From positions 7,378,001-7,442,000 of the forward strand of contig NC_063150.1 in NCBI RefSeq assembly GCF_020921035.1: DNA of 64,000 nt. Direction: 5' to 3'. Both the position numbers and the translations under genes were made by a program. This document shows positions 48,340-60,477 of this stretch, piece after piece. Each line of letters begins with the position of its first letter. Within the stretch, counting starts at the first letter, position 1. A model generated the notes under the pieces. That model saw only the letters and a program-made list of their open reading frames with translations, was not told where the DNA came from and ran no database searches. Source of the stretch: Rhodamnia argentea. Its lineage: Eukaryota > Streptophyta > Magnoliopsida > Myrtales > Myrtaceae.

Positions 48340-50745
48340 TAGCGCAAAATAGTACGCAATGTTTGATTATCCGAGGTAGAGACGAATGAAAATCTATAGG
48401 TAACAGATGGAAGAGCCATTCTAAATTGAGGTCCAATGTTCGGAACCGTCGATGTTATCACTATAATGAGGTAGGTCACTACAGGAGAGATTGTTCTAAG
48501 TATAAGGGTAAAAGAGTTAAGGTGGAGTCTACGGGCGATGCCAATATTGTTACTACAGCAGATAATTATTCTAGTGATGCAGATGTTGTGTTAACAATCC
48601 CCACGAGTTCATCAAGTGATGATTGAGTGGTATACTACCTATCGGTGCACGGAGGGGGTAAGGTGCTTATGGGAAACGGTGCTGCTTGTGAAGTAATGGA
48701 GATCGGAATAGTTGAGATTAAGATGCACAATGGAGTGGTATGAATGTTGACAGATGTAAGGCATGTACTGGAATTGAGAAAGAACCTTATCTTGTTAAGT
48801 GTTCTTGACAGGTTCGGATATTGAATTTTTGCTGAAGGTGGAGTTTTGGAAGTCTCTCGAGGTGTGCTTATTATGATGTGAGGGAAGATAGACTCCAGGT
48901 TGTATCTCCTCCAGGGAAAGACAATGATTGGCTTGTTTGCTAGATTCTTTGATACTTTAGGTCGGGATAAAACACAGCTGTGACATATGAGACTTGGACA
49001 TATAATTGAGAGGGTGATGACTGTTTTGAGTCGGAGGGGTGTACTGGGAGGTCATCAAATTGAGAGGTTGGACTTTTGTGATCACTGCGACACGGGTAGT
49101 CGGTGGAGAGTGAAATTAAGTATGACAATTCATCGGACCTTGAAGATTGTAGGTTACGTTCACTCGGACTTCTAGGGACCGTATCATGTTCTGTCCGGGA
49201 GAGGTGCCAGGTATGTATTGTATTTTATTAATGTATTTTAAGGAAAGTTTGGATTTGTCTTCTTAAGGACAAGAGCGAAGTGCTTGATCGGTTCAAGGCA
49301 TGAAAGGCGATGATTGTAAAACAGATAGAAAGAGAGATCATGTGCTTGAGAACCGATAAAGGGTTAGACTTATGTTCTGATGAACTCGGTCAATTTTGCG
49401 CAGAGAAAGGCATAGTGAGACACCACATTGTTGCTGATACATCACAGCTAAACGGAGTTACAGAACCGATGAATAGAAATATGTTGGAGAGACCTCGCTC
49501 TTTACTCTCCAATACTAGATTAGATAAAGATTTCTGGGCTGAAGCAGTTAATATTGCTCATTAATTAGTGAATAGATCACCATCACCAAAAATTGCTTAG
49601 AAAACTCATGAGGAAATGTGGTCGGGTAAGCTTGCTGATTACACCGAATTACGAGTGTTTGGTTGCCTTGCTTATGCTCGTGTGATCGATGGCTTGCTGA
49701 AGCCGAGGACAAGAAAGTACATACTCTTAGGCTATGCACATGGGGTGAAGGGATACATGCTATGATGCATTAAGGAAAATTCACCCGATTTTATGTTCAG
49801 CAGAGATATTACCTTTGACGAATCTGCTTTGTTTCATAAGAGGAGTAATGGATCAATTGGGGAGAAAGATATGGTTGGTGTTCATAAATAGGTGGAGCTT
49901 CGGGTAGAGACTAGAGATGTTCAAAGTGCAGTAGATGTGACAGTGTCTGCAGAGTCGCTAGATTCTATAGCAGCTAACAATTGTTCCGAGATTTCAGGTT
50001 ATAAAGCTTCGAGATGGTCAACGGAGGCGGATTAAATAGAACGACAATTGTATGTAGATATTCAAATAGATAATTTAGGTGCAGTAAAGACAGCGGGTAT
50101 GGAGATGCAGAGAGATTGCTGGAATGTTACAAGTGATTGGAAAAGTTACATCGATAAAACATCAAGGCACTTTAACATGCAATTGAGAAATTCTATAATT
50201 ACCTCGCTTGTTGCATATTACAAATTGCCTAGTCTGTCATCGCGTACTTGGATGGAGGTGGAGCAACTGTCCCATGCTTCACATGTTAGTACCGTAGGCT
50301 GTCTGGATTATGCCATGGATAGTACTAAGCTTGATCTATTACATGCAGTTAGGAAAATGTGTGTAATTAATCCAGGTATACATTGTGATGCTGTGATGTA
50401 GATCCTCTTGATTTTGTTAGGGATGACAGACGTTGGGGTATGTTTAGGAGAATGTAGTTCATGTAGTGTGGCAGTAATTAGGTTTGTGAACGTGGGGTCA
50501 TGCGGGGAACTTGATAGATGGTTGATGGCTAAGCGGTTATGCCTTTACTTTTGTTAGTTGTGCTATGAGTTGGAAGGCGTCATTGGGAGACATTAATTTT
50601 TCATTAACGACTAAGACTGGAAACATAGAAACAACAAAAAGAGTTGAAGAGGCAGTATGGTTTAATGACTTGGTTAGCAATGTTGACATTGGACATTTGA
50701 TTGATATGATGTTCGGTTTAAGTCCATATCTTGATTTTCCGCCAA
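48340..50745 (+). pseudogene. Ty1-copia retrotransposon polyprotein relic, internally deleted
   Basis: Reading in several frames: a gag zinc knuckle CYHYNEVGHYRRDC (about 48445-48490; its second Cys is replaced by Tyr); part of the protease region (KVLMGNGAACEV, LTDVRHV) without the DSG active site; the gag-pre-integrase stretch (GHIIERV... FCDHCDTG, about 48995-49100); integrase (VHSDF, LRTDKGLDLCSDELGQFC, QLNGVTEPMNRNMLERPRSL, FWAEAV, to about 49570) and its tail to 49830. Then the end of the reverse transcriptase and RNase H follow (MQRDCWNV, DKTSRHFNM, AVGCLDYAMDSTKLDLLHAV, SWKAS, VEEAVWFNDL). The central reverse transcriptase including the YVDD region is absent between about 49900 and 50050. 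Multiple stops are present. No LTRs are recognised. It is non-functional. Confidence 0.9.
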
Positions 50746-50769
50746 ATTTGGCTAGATGGATTGATTGGC

Positions 50770-50885
50770 ATAAACGCAATAGATTTAGGACTTAATTGGC
50801 AAAATAAAATAAAATAAAGAGGTTTGGGACTAAATTGACACAATTACAATAGATTTACGATTTTTTTTTGGTAATTTTTTTTGAG
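50770..50885. mobile_element. Family A element right-end fragment
   Basis: AATAGATTTAGGACTTAATT, GGCAAAATAAAATAAAATAA, then GACACAATTACAATAGATTT match the right arm of family A copies. The left arm is missing. Confidence 0.6.
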
Positions 50886-50978
50886 AAAATGGTCAAAGGC
50901 TTTTGGATTAGATGAAAAACTAACTATTATTTTGTTCTGTAAGTTGAAATTAGCATAACATGATGAATGCTTAATTAG

Positions 50979-51170
50979 TTTTTTTTTTTTTGGTATGGTC
51001 TTATTCTATTCTATTTTACAAGCCACCACGTGTGCGTAGGTTCAGAAACCCTGCTCCCTCCTCATACGTCCCCACCCTAGTGCCCCCCGAAGGTGGGATT
51101 CGAACCCCCCACCTCCCCCTTCCCAAGTGAGAAGAGTGGCCATTGAGACAAACCCCCAATTTAGTAGTTG
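50979..51170 (-). mobile_element. tRNA-derived SINE
   Basis: On the minus strand, a Pol III A-box-like TTTGTCTCAATGGCC is followed about 40 nt later by a B box GGTTCGAATCCCACC (plus-strand GGTGGGATTCGAACC at about 51091). Then comes a GC-rich body and an A-rich 3' end (a T run at 50981-50993 on the plus strand). This layout is that of a plant SINE. Target duplications are not clear. It is not a tRNA gene: there is no cloverleaf. Confidence 0.75.
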
Positions 51171-51552
51171 TGAAATGGTTTCCGCTAGCATTTATGTCTA
51201 GACATATATAACCAGTCAACGAACAATGTTTTTATTAGTAATAACAATTTATGTCTAAATATTTTCATGACCAGTGAAAATATATTTCGCTCGTCCATTT
51301 TTGTAAGTGCCAAAAACGATCATTTTTTAGAAAAAAAATATTTTACAAATCATTCATATTCCGTGAAATAGACACACCGGTTTATTTCATTTTCACTATC
51401 ATTGGCACTTCAATCTAACATGTCACAAAAAATAACGACACATGCATGCGGTACACCACCACGATCCATCTTAACATTTGATAGAATTAAACATCTGAGT
51501 TCATAATGTCAACTACTGCATGTCGCAGACAATATATTAATTGCATCGTTGC
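51171..51552. other. 3' flank of the FAR gene
   Basis: AT-rich; 51240-51385 resembles a family C arm (AATTTATGTCTAAATATTTTC, ATTCATATTCCGTGAAATAG). The rest probably includes the FAR 3' UTR. Confidence 0.45.
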
Positions 51553-54500
51553 TCACTTGCTCTTGAAGGTATTGACAACTCCAGGCAAATGAATTCTCTT
51601 GAAATAGTCCTCCCAGTCGATGCATCTCGGATCAAAGTAGAAGACACTTTCCAAGTTTACTCCATTGTCACAGGTTGTGGCTCTCAAAGCGTCTGTATTT
51701 GTATCATCAAAGCTGGGCCAATAGAAAAAAACCAGGAATAAGATATTATCGAAATTTTGTAGATAATAAACAGCTGTTCTAAAAGTTTAAGTCAACAGAT
51801 GAATGCGAGCTAACATTTCAACCATTTCGATACTCCTCTCATGTGTAAACTGAATTTTTATATTAAGGTTGTGGTGTGAAAAATATATAAACGGAAATTA
51901 TATATGGACCTATAAAAAGACTTAAACTCATTATCTCTTACTCCAATATCATATGAAATTCCGTGAGATCTTGATCAATTGTTGTAAAAGGTTAAGCTAG
52001 AAGGTGAAGGTGTTGTTTAATATTCTTTTGCTTCAGCAGGGAATTCCTATGAGGGGCGATGAGGTGATTGGTCGGCTTATTCTGCATGCAAATTCGTCAA
52101 TGCATCGAAGCTTACATGCCCTTGAAGAAGACATAAGGTTCGTAGAGTTCAGCCAATCGCACAGTAGCGTTGACCTTCTTGTCCAGGTCAGCACGCAGGC
52201 TTTGGAAACGCCCGCCAAACATTGAGCTGGCTATTTTCAGCACCTTCATCCAAAATAAATACAGACTTAACTAGGAATCCTGTTTGAAGAAGAAAATCTA
52301 AGGAAGCTTTTCCTCTTTTGTGATATTATGGAATATGCATGTCAATCAATTAGATAAAGGAAAATGGCAACTTCAAACAAACCATTTGATTATTATGAAG
52401 ACGTGTCCATTAATTCATAGTTCAGTATCACGTCCATCGCAAAAGAAAGAAGTGTGTGTATATATATTTAAAATTTATGTAGCATATTTGGGTAGTTTTC
52501 AATTTTCTAAATATTTTTAAAACTATTGAATTGACTTTTGGTGACTAATTTGATCTTCACTTTTTAAGTCATTGTGGACTGACCTTGGATAAGAGAGTGT
52601 AACGTCTCAGGTGCTTGTTAAAGCTGGCCTTACTTCCTATAAATCTAAGCTTGCGAACTTTGACCGGCTTCCCACTCTCCGTGATCCAAGGGTTATCCTT
52701 GAAGTGGCTCCACCCGATGTCTCGAAAATGTGAACAGGTCATAGGATGTTTCATCGAGGAACCCACTTGGTAAACCATGTTCGAATTAGGCCGGTCAGCA
52801 TGTACTGCTATGGCCACGATCATAGCGTTTACCACCATATCTGCTGGTAACTGCGCGAGAAGAAATTCCTTATTTATGCCGAAATGCATCAAACAGACTT
52901 GTATATGAATAGGTGATCGATTATCTGTAGATAATGCGAAGTTGCAGATGCTTATAGTCATGACATTTTGGCGGTGGTCGATGCTCGTCGAGATGATAAG
53001 ATGTTACCGTGTCGAGTATCGTGTTAGGATTGCCTAGGAAGTATTTGAGTCTTCCTCTACTATAGCGGACTGCGATGCTATCCAGAGTCCTGTGTCATCG
53101 TATGTTTCCAAAGAAAGAGAAAAGTCATCAGACAAACCCTTGCTTGTTAAGCAACAAAAAAAAAAAAAAAAACTCGGTTAAGAAAATATAGGTATGGTTT
53201 TTATGGTTATCCTTGTCCAAATAAAACTCGCCTTTTGCAAAGAACCAAGAGGTAATAGCATGACTGGTCCCTTCACTTTTGTTCGACATTCAATATGGTT
53301 CTTCAACTGTTTTTTTTTTTTCACTTCGATCTAATTACTAAACTGAAGTGCGTTGAACGCCAAATAACAATTCGGGGTCGACATATAACATTACTCCCAA
53401 TAAAAAATGTCGCAGGTGATATTAGAAATCTAAAGTGAGGGATTCTGTGAAATTGTACTGACTGTGAATGATCTAGTGCACTTTGAAGTCATTGCTAAAG
53501 ATAGGAACTTGAATTTCGGACCACAATGAGAGAGAAAGAGAGATAGACTTTGTAAAGGATAACCTGGGAGGGAAGCCCTCAATCCAACCTGCGAAAGGTT
53601 CTCGATAAGTACTTGTTATTATTGTGGGTCTCATAACAACAAGCGGTATATTTTGTTTGAGATGATGCTGCACCATCATTTCCCCCATTGCCTTCGTTAA
53701 AGTGTACGTGTTTGGCCAACCATGCAGCCTTGCCCTGCGCATCAATTGTAATGAAAATCATCGGAACTAAAGATTATTATAGAGAAATGATTATGCGACT
53801 GTCATTAATCCATAATGAAATTAACAGCTTGTTCTGAGTAAAAAATAATAATAATTAGAAATTATTATGGGGTCCATTCCTTTATGAATTTGTGGCCTAC
53901 AACATGTTGTTACTCTTGTTGTCATCCGAAAAACATTATGCTCACAAATTCTGTTATTATGTATTAATACACACATCTACAAATGAATTGATTGATTAGA
54001 CATATTTTAATCACCTAACTCGCGATTTAGTTGTGAATACTATGGTCACATCGGTGGATAAAGCACCTTGTAAAGAGTTCATCACTAAAACTTCAGGTAC
54101 AATCCAAAACATTTTCTTACTACCAACTTTTCATGAAAAAGAGTATCAGCATGATACAATCAACTCTAGAGATAATGATTGAATAAGCCGAGCTTCAGGT
54201 ACTGGTCTAACTTCATCGACTCCATTGTTTAGAATCCAATTAACAACAAACAAACCTTTGCAAGCCCAAATCCTTCAAAGCGATGTTGATTTCCTCTTGT
54301 GAAGCCCTCTTTTCTCGAAGCTCATCCATCAATCCCTCAACCAAGAGCTTCTCTTCATTCACGTCCAACTCCCTTGACCCATTGGGCGTCTCGCCCATGC
54401 TGAATAACTTTTCTCGTATGATTCCGCTCATTTCGCCACATACATACGCTGAAAATAAAAAGGGTTCCGTAAGATAACACCGTCGGCACGAACTACTTCT

Positions 54501-56691
54501 TTAAACGAGCGGGCGGTGAAATGGAACCTATCCGCTACTAACATTTTTACAGAGCAAGAATATCAAGAACACCCACAATCGAAAAGACACAAACCCGTTG
54601 ATACGTGGAGTAGCATCTTTAGATTGGCACATCTTGCAGCAAATTCAGCAACATGCTTAGCTCCAAATGCATTGACAGCTAGGGCAATGTCATATCTGCA
54701 GGAGAGGAAAAAATTGGGATTAAGCACGAAAAAGGCATGAAGAAAAAGCCACGAATTTATATGAACTAATTACAGATTGAGCGGGGACGGCGAAATCGTA
54801 ATTGCTCACCTTTCGTCGAACTTGGTGGTTGCGGCCGAGTTGACGATGATGTCTACTTCCCTCCACATCTCCGACCTGATATCAAGATCATGTACTCCCA
54901 AGTTCTCGCATGAAACGTCACCAGGAATGGGATCCAACCTCCCCACAATTGAGTTGAAATTCTCTGGCCATTCTTTCCTCAAAACGTCGAATAACTCCTT
55001 CTGTATGAGCTGTTTGCGATGTGAAAAGATCAAGAGCAGCTATGAAGGAAATTTATAATTTATCTTATTTTTCACGTTTCTTTCATTCCTTCCTTTGCCT
55101 TGATTTTCCATGTTGACTAGAGTAGGATTAATTTGCAGTTACACATCTAAGGCAAAAATTCCCAAAAAAGTCTTGACCTATTGCAATTGCTCTAATTCAG
55201 TCCTAAAACCTTTTTTTTAAACCAATTGTGTCCTAAACCATTTGCATTTGTACCAATTCAATCAATTTGGCCAGCCGACGCCGACGTGGATAAATTTTAA
55301 TATATTTCATTTTTTTCTTTTCTTTTTCCTTCCCTTTTTCTTTTCTTTTTTTTTTTTTTTCCTTTCCCACTGTGGCTGGTGATTTATGGCCGGCGAGGGT
55401 CGCCGGAGCTCGCCAGCCACTAGAAAAAAAAAAGACAGAGAAAGAAAAGAAAAAAAATAAAAGAAAAGGAAAAATATTACAGCATCATTAAAAATTATCC
55501 ACGTCGGCACGGATGGCGCCACGTCTAGATCGGCTGGTCAAATGGACTGAATTGGCACAAATACAAGAGGTTTATGACTCAATTGGTTAAAAAAAAAAAA
55601 GATTGAGGACTGCACTGATATAATTGCGATATGTTTAGAATTTTTTCGATAATTTTCCTCCCATCTAAATGATTGTACCATCCATTGATATGGCTATTCC
55701 TGTAACGATTCTAGTTCTTTTCCTTAAATAACACAAATCCCATAGGAAAAAATTATGTGTGCCTCTTTTTGCTAGTGAATTCATGACAAGAAGTGGATCT
55801 AACAATCCAAGGACAATTTAAGGTTTAAATTTCTACCTCTTCATGCAGCCGTCGAGTCGCTGTCTGTTTGTCCGTAGCTCTAACGAAAACATACATTTTC
55901 TTCACGTTGGGTTGAACCCGGAGTATCTTCTCCACAAAAACTAGCCCATCATAATAAATTGAACCAAATAAATGTCAATTAGCAAAACGGTCGTCAATTG
56001 ATGGCCATTGGCTTTTAAGACTCCATTTGTTTCACAAAAACATGAAAGATCTGGAAAACATCTTCCTAGAAAATGATTGTCTGTATTGTTTCAAATAATC
56101 AAGCAATGGAAGATGTTTTCATCACTACCAACAATTTATGTCTAAACATTTTCGTATGACTAAGAAAATATGTTTCGTTTATTAATTTTTGAGAAAACTT
56201 ACTAAAAAAATTCTTAAACCTATTACAATTGTATTAATTCAGTCCTAAACTTCGATGCCATTGGCTACTAAGGCTCCGACGAGCCCTCGCCGGCAGGTGG
56301 CAAGGGTTGCAGCCCTCGCCCACCCAGATTTGGTTGAGGGTTGCAAGCCATTGCCAGCCGCAGGTGGCCAATGACCTCCTGTCTGAGCTAACAATAAAAG
56401 AAAAAAAAGAAAAAAATATTTAAAAAGTTAAAATTTTGAAAAATACTTAAATATTATTATAATCAGCGCCGGCCAGCCAAATGGACTGAAATGATGCAAT
56501 TGCAAAAAGTTTAGAACTCAATCGACAAAAAAAAAGTTTAGGGCTGAATTTGTAAAATTACAATAGATTTAAGATTTTTTAGTAATTATATCTTAATTTC
56601 TATAGTCGATACAAACGATCGTTTTAGGAAAATGTGTTCAAAAGCATTCATTTTTGGAGAAACAAACGGAGTTTGAGAATACTTAGACATG

Positions 56692-56759
<68 letters not shown>

Positions 56760-56835
56760 TCTTTGCGAGAAAGCCAGTAGCTCCGGTGACTAAGATGGTC
56801 TTGTTTTCAAGAAATTGGACTATATCCAACCCCAT
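51553..56835 (-). CDS. FAR: Alcohol-forming fatty acyl-CoA reductase
   Basis: Exons on the minus strand: 56835-56760, 55940-55837, 55009-54810, 54695-54595, 54448-54256, 53734-53564, 53089-53008, 52850-52584, 52243-52116, 51712-51553. All junctions are in frame and give 493 aa, the usual length. The enzyme reduces fatty acyl-CoA to primary fatty alcohol with NADPH for wax, suberin or sporopollenin. The N-terminal Rossmann domain has TGATGFLAK (17-25). The substrate-site region has LLHVSTAYVCGE, and the catalytic Y-x-x-x-K is WPNTYTLTK (Y235, K239), followed by [20 protein letters not shown]. The C-terminal FAR domain includes YEPYVFFKG and CIDWEDYF. There is no plastid leader, so it is of the ER-type class (FAR1/3/4/5-like) rather than MS2-like. 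Introns 1 and 2 contain family A/C elements. Intron 1 begins with a (CT)31 tract. No defect is seen in the coding sequence. Confidence 0.95.
55150..55655. mobile_element. Family A element with GC-rich core in FAR intron 2
   Basis: The left arm (AAAGTCTTGACCTATTGCAA, AATTCAGTCCTAAAACC) is mirrored at the right (GATTGAGGACTGCACTGATA, TAATTGCGATATGTTTAG). The core at 55370-55425 reads GGCCGGCGAGGGTCGCCGG, flanked by poly-pyrimidine and poly-purine runs. Confidence 0.8.
56024..56680. mobile_element. Family C element in FAR intron 1 with a nested family A element
   Basis: The outer ends are ACTCCATTTGTTTCACAAAA (from about 56024) and the inverse GAGAAACAAACGGAGTTTGAG (to about 56680). Inside, a family A element at about 56180-56585 carries TCTTAAACCTATTACAATTG at left and AATTACAATAGATTTAAGA at right. 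It has a GC-rich core (56280-56390: CCTCGCCGGCAGGTGGCAAG). The order of insertion is C first, A second. Confidence 0.75.
56694..56756. repeat. (GA)n microsatellite at the FAR intron 1 splice donor
   Basis: 63 bp of perfect GA repeat. On the transcribed strand the intron begins GTA and then immediately (CT)31. Confidence 0.95.
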
Positions 56836-56921
56836 ATTGGAACCGAAAATGGACGAGAGAGTCTTTTAACAAGAGATAGGAGGACGTGGAAGAGCGAATT
56901 TAGCTCCGAGGCATGAAGGCT

Positions 56922-56931
56922 CCATTTATAG
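56922..56931 (-). promoter_or_regulatory. TATA box of the FAR gene
   Basis: On the minus strand CTATAAATGGA lies about 90 bp upstream of the ATG at 56835. Confidence 0.6.
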
Positions 56932-57139
56932 CTGCATTTTTATCATGCCTTTGCCTATCCACCTCCTTTTTTCGCCTATCAAAATTAATACAGCCCCATC
57001 TCTCTGATCTGAATTCATCCACAGCTTTTTGCTACATCAACTCATTGAAGTACCGCCGAAAGAGAACTAGCTACTACATGGTTACATGTGAAAGTTTTTT
57101 TTATGGGTACAACGTTATAAGCCGCTTTTATGATCGTTT

Positions 57140-58148
57140 GAGAGGAAAATTCCATTTAAGGGCCCAAAATCCTCTTTTTTTTCAAATAAGGGCCCCAAAT
57201 TAACCTTATTTCAATCAAGAATCTAAAGTGGCATAGTGTGTTTCAAATAAGCATTTGAAGTGGTCATAGAGTTTTAAAAAAGGGTTTGGCCTAAAGGGCA
57301 TTTTCGTCATTTCTCATTTTGATTATTTATTTATTTATTTTCCCTATTTTATCTTTTTTCTGTTTTTAAAAAAAAAAAAAAAAAGCTATGCACAGGCGGG
57401 AGGGGCCGCCAGCCCACGGCTGGTGCGGGGTCGGCAGGGCGATGAAGGCCAATGGGGTCACCGGTGACCCTGCTGACCAAAGGCGAGGGCCTCTAGCCCT
57501 CGTAAAAATTGGGAGAGGGTCGGGCCCTCTCCCAAATTTGGGAAAAAAAAAATTGACTACAACCAAAAGCCAGCTCTTGGAATCGTTAGTGTCGGTGGAT
57601 TCGGCAGCATCTCTAACTCCCGAGTCCGACTTCGCCGACCGTGCGGCGGAGGTGCGAGCGATGGCGAGGCCTTTGTCTTTGAAGGCGAAGAGCAAGGAGG
57701 TTAGCTTGGCGAGGAGGTAAGAGAAGATTAGGCCGATGAAGACCGATTGCGGGAGGGGTGGCCGGTTGCCACCCGTGGGTGCATCGATCTCGACCGAACT
57801 ACACGGTTGGCTACCCCACCGGCCTCCACCGCCTTCTCGTAGATGGGGCGGCGGCTAGCCTCCTGCCTTTTTTGTTTTTTGTTTTTATTAATTTTTAAGG
57901 AAACAAAAAAGAAAAAGTATGATAAAAAAGAAAAAAATCAAATAAGTAAAAAGACAAAAATGCCCTTGAAATCATGCCTTTTTTTGAGATTTTATGGCTA
58001 TTTTTGGCATTTATTTGAAACAACGTTCACTTCGGACCCATGTTTGAAAAAATAAGGATACTTCAAGCCTTTAATTGAAACAAGATTCACTTGGAGCCCT
58101 TATTTGAAAAAATGAGGGGATTTCCGGCCCTTAAATGGAATTTTCCCT
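57140..58148. mobile_element. Family B TIR element with GC-rich core
   Basis: The left end GAGGAAAATTCCATTTAAGG then GCC is mirrored by GGCCCTTAAATGGAATTTTCC at the right. Several inner CAAATAAGGGC motifs are inverted as TCATTTTTTCAAATAAGG equivalents on the other side. CGTTT occurs directly outside both ends (57135-57139 and 58149-58153), a possible 5 bp target duplication. The interior has a 450 bp GC-rich core (about 57390-57860) with open frames on both strands, such as 57388-57720. I treat the frames as part of the element, not as a gene. It lies upstream of the FAR promoter. Confidence 0.75.
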
Positions 58149-60477
58149 CGTTTCAGGGTGCAATCCCCATCTAGGCCCGCCGTTAGCACAATATTATCCG
58201 TCTCCATTCCTGTTAAATAGTAAATTATTCTAATGTACCTAAAATATTAAAGTGCCTAAAATACATAATACATATAAATACTAAACATGTATATTTTTAA
58301 ATGTTGAATTTATATTATAAGATAGCAAGAAATTTGATTGTATAAATAAAAATAGGAATAAATCAAAGCAACTTTTTTTGTAATTTTTTCTTATTTTGAA
58401 AATTTTACAGTAGAATTCAAGTATTGTTTATACGTAAATATCATTCCATTCTACTAATTTAATAAGTTTGTTATTCGAGAAAAAAATAAATTTTATATTA
58501 TGGATATTAAAAATTTTATCTACCTTTATCTCACCTCCCTTATGGAATAATTTTATCCGGATTATATCCCTCTTATATCCAACTTACGGTATTTTGAGCA
58601 TGCACCGACGGGATAGGATAAATTTTATCATATTCTGAAATTTATCTTGACTACCAAACGTAGTCTAAAAGATGTATCTTGGTAACCAAACGGCGTTGAT
58701 CACACTTGCGTATCACTTAATAACCCATCTTCCAATCCATGCAATACTCGAGTTGTCTCAAGGATGGTTCATGAGGAGTGCTAGTTCCGCTCCCGTGGAG
58801 AGAGATGCCTTTTGTTACATCGTTGTTGGGGTTGCGATGATGACCTTGTAGATCTTTGTGTTAGTATCTGGTGTTCCTATATAATTTCTTTTAGTTGGTG
58901 TTAGATTTCTGTTGATACGTATCTGTTGTTACATGTTCTACAAAATCGTAGGGGATCACAAAAGTTCAACTTGGACTTTATTTAACGGGACACTCGCACG
59001 CATTAATTTTGATACTTGTTCAATGGGGCTCAAACACGAGACATATTTTAACAAATTCAATGAATAAGAAAAAATGGCTTGAAATCTTTATTGGTGCAGG
59101 GGTGCCTGCCACCGTCGACCTGCTCTCTTTTGTTCCTTGCGTGCAGAGTTCATGTGCGACGTCCAAGGTACAGTTCAACAGGAATTACTTAGAGATTTCT
59201 GCAAAGTATCTAAGATTTTCTGTGTGAATTTTCTTCATGAAAATATGTGATTGATTGTGAGAAACGTTGACTGAAAATCACTCGGGTCTAATTTAGGATT
59301 GGAATATATAAGTGCGATTGAGTTACCAATTATAACAATGCAACTCCCCAATCGGTGATGGATTAATAGGGCTAGTGAGGCTCGAGCTCGCTTGGATCTG
59401 GCGAGCTCGTGGCTTGCTGGCTTCGGTTGAGCTTGAGGTCGTTGGGACTGGTCGAGCCTCACGCTCGCCTGCGGCAGATCACCAAATCCAGAAGGAAAAA
59501 AATAAAAATAAAAAATAAAAGAGAAAAAAGAAATAGATATATCTTTACGAAATTCGAATTTAAAAATATATATAAAAATAAAAAAAAACAAATAATTATT
59601 AAAAGGAGTCCATGGAGGAAATCAAATTCGATTTTTCATGCCAAATGACGGAAAACATTTTTTTGAGTCTTTTTCATAGTTTAGCTAAACACCGAAATAC
59701 ATTGTCATTTTCCTAGAAAATAATTTTTCGGAAAATATTTTCTGAAAGCCTTGCATTTTTTAATAGATCCACTCCTTCTTATGTGCTAATCGTATGGAGA
59801 ACCACACAGGTACAATCATATTACGAATCCTCAAGTCTAATATCATTTTAAAATCGCGGTAGAGATTCTATTTATATAAAATCCATTCAAATCTCGTAGA
59901 CAAATCATGTGTGATACTTCATCAGGTACAACTCTGCGGGCCCCTTTTCTGCATCAATTATTATTATTATTATTATTATTATCGATTTCTATGTTTTACA
60001 TTTATATCATTCGATCATCATCTGTTAAAGATACTATAGACAGGTTGTCTGATATGGCAGTATTAAAAGAGGAAACAAACGTATGTTCGGTTGGACATCA
60101 TGCTTGACAATAGGTTTGAGTTGATGGGATACGGTTGGCAGTTGCCACTCAAATCTAGGTCGACAACGAGACTTATAGTTGATAAGTAGGCGGGGCATCC
60201 TATTCTGATCCCGTGGACCAAAGGGAGTACTCAAATGTGACCGCTCAAGATGGTAGCCATTCGAGCGGCTCTTTACTTGTGAATAACTTCAAAAGCCCTC
60301 TTTATTTGGGACCCAGAGGTATTACACTATTGTTGAAAGAAGCAATTGGGAGCCTAATTGATTACCAAATACATTTACAGCTTTCCAGTTCGGAAATACT
60401 TTAGTAAGTTATCTTCTTCCTTTGCCCAACTTTTTTTACTTTCGACTTGCGGAACTGGCTTTCCTTTGGTTCCCCTT
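58149..60477. other. Intergenic, AT-rich with repeat fragments
   Basis: No gene seen. 59340-59760 is a truncated family C copy: GC-rich core (GAGGCTCGAGCTCGC, 59375-59475), then an AT run, then ATCAAATTCGATTTTTCATG and CATTTTCCTAGAAAATAATT, which match the left arm of 46565-47370 inverted. A (TTA)n microsatellite lies at about 59958-59982. Confidence 0.5.

Noticed and set aside
49310..49564. Functional retroviral-type integrase gene
   Set aside because: Only a fragment of a stop-ridden copia relic.
51085..51160. tRNA gene suggested by GGATTCGAACC
   Set aside because: Only the B box and a weak A box fit; no acceptor or anticodon stems can be formed, and a SINE tail follows.
57388..57720. 110-codon frame and its antisense partner (57695-57366)
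   Set aside because: They lie inside the GC-rich core of a TIR element, overlap each other and have no domain.
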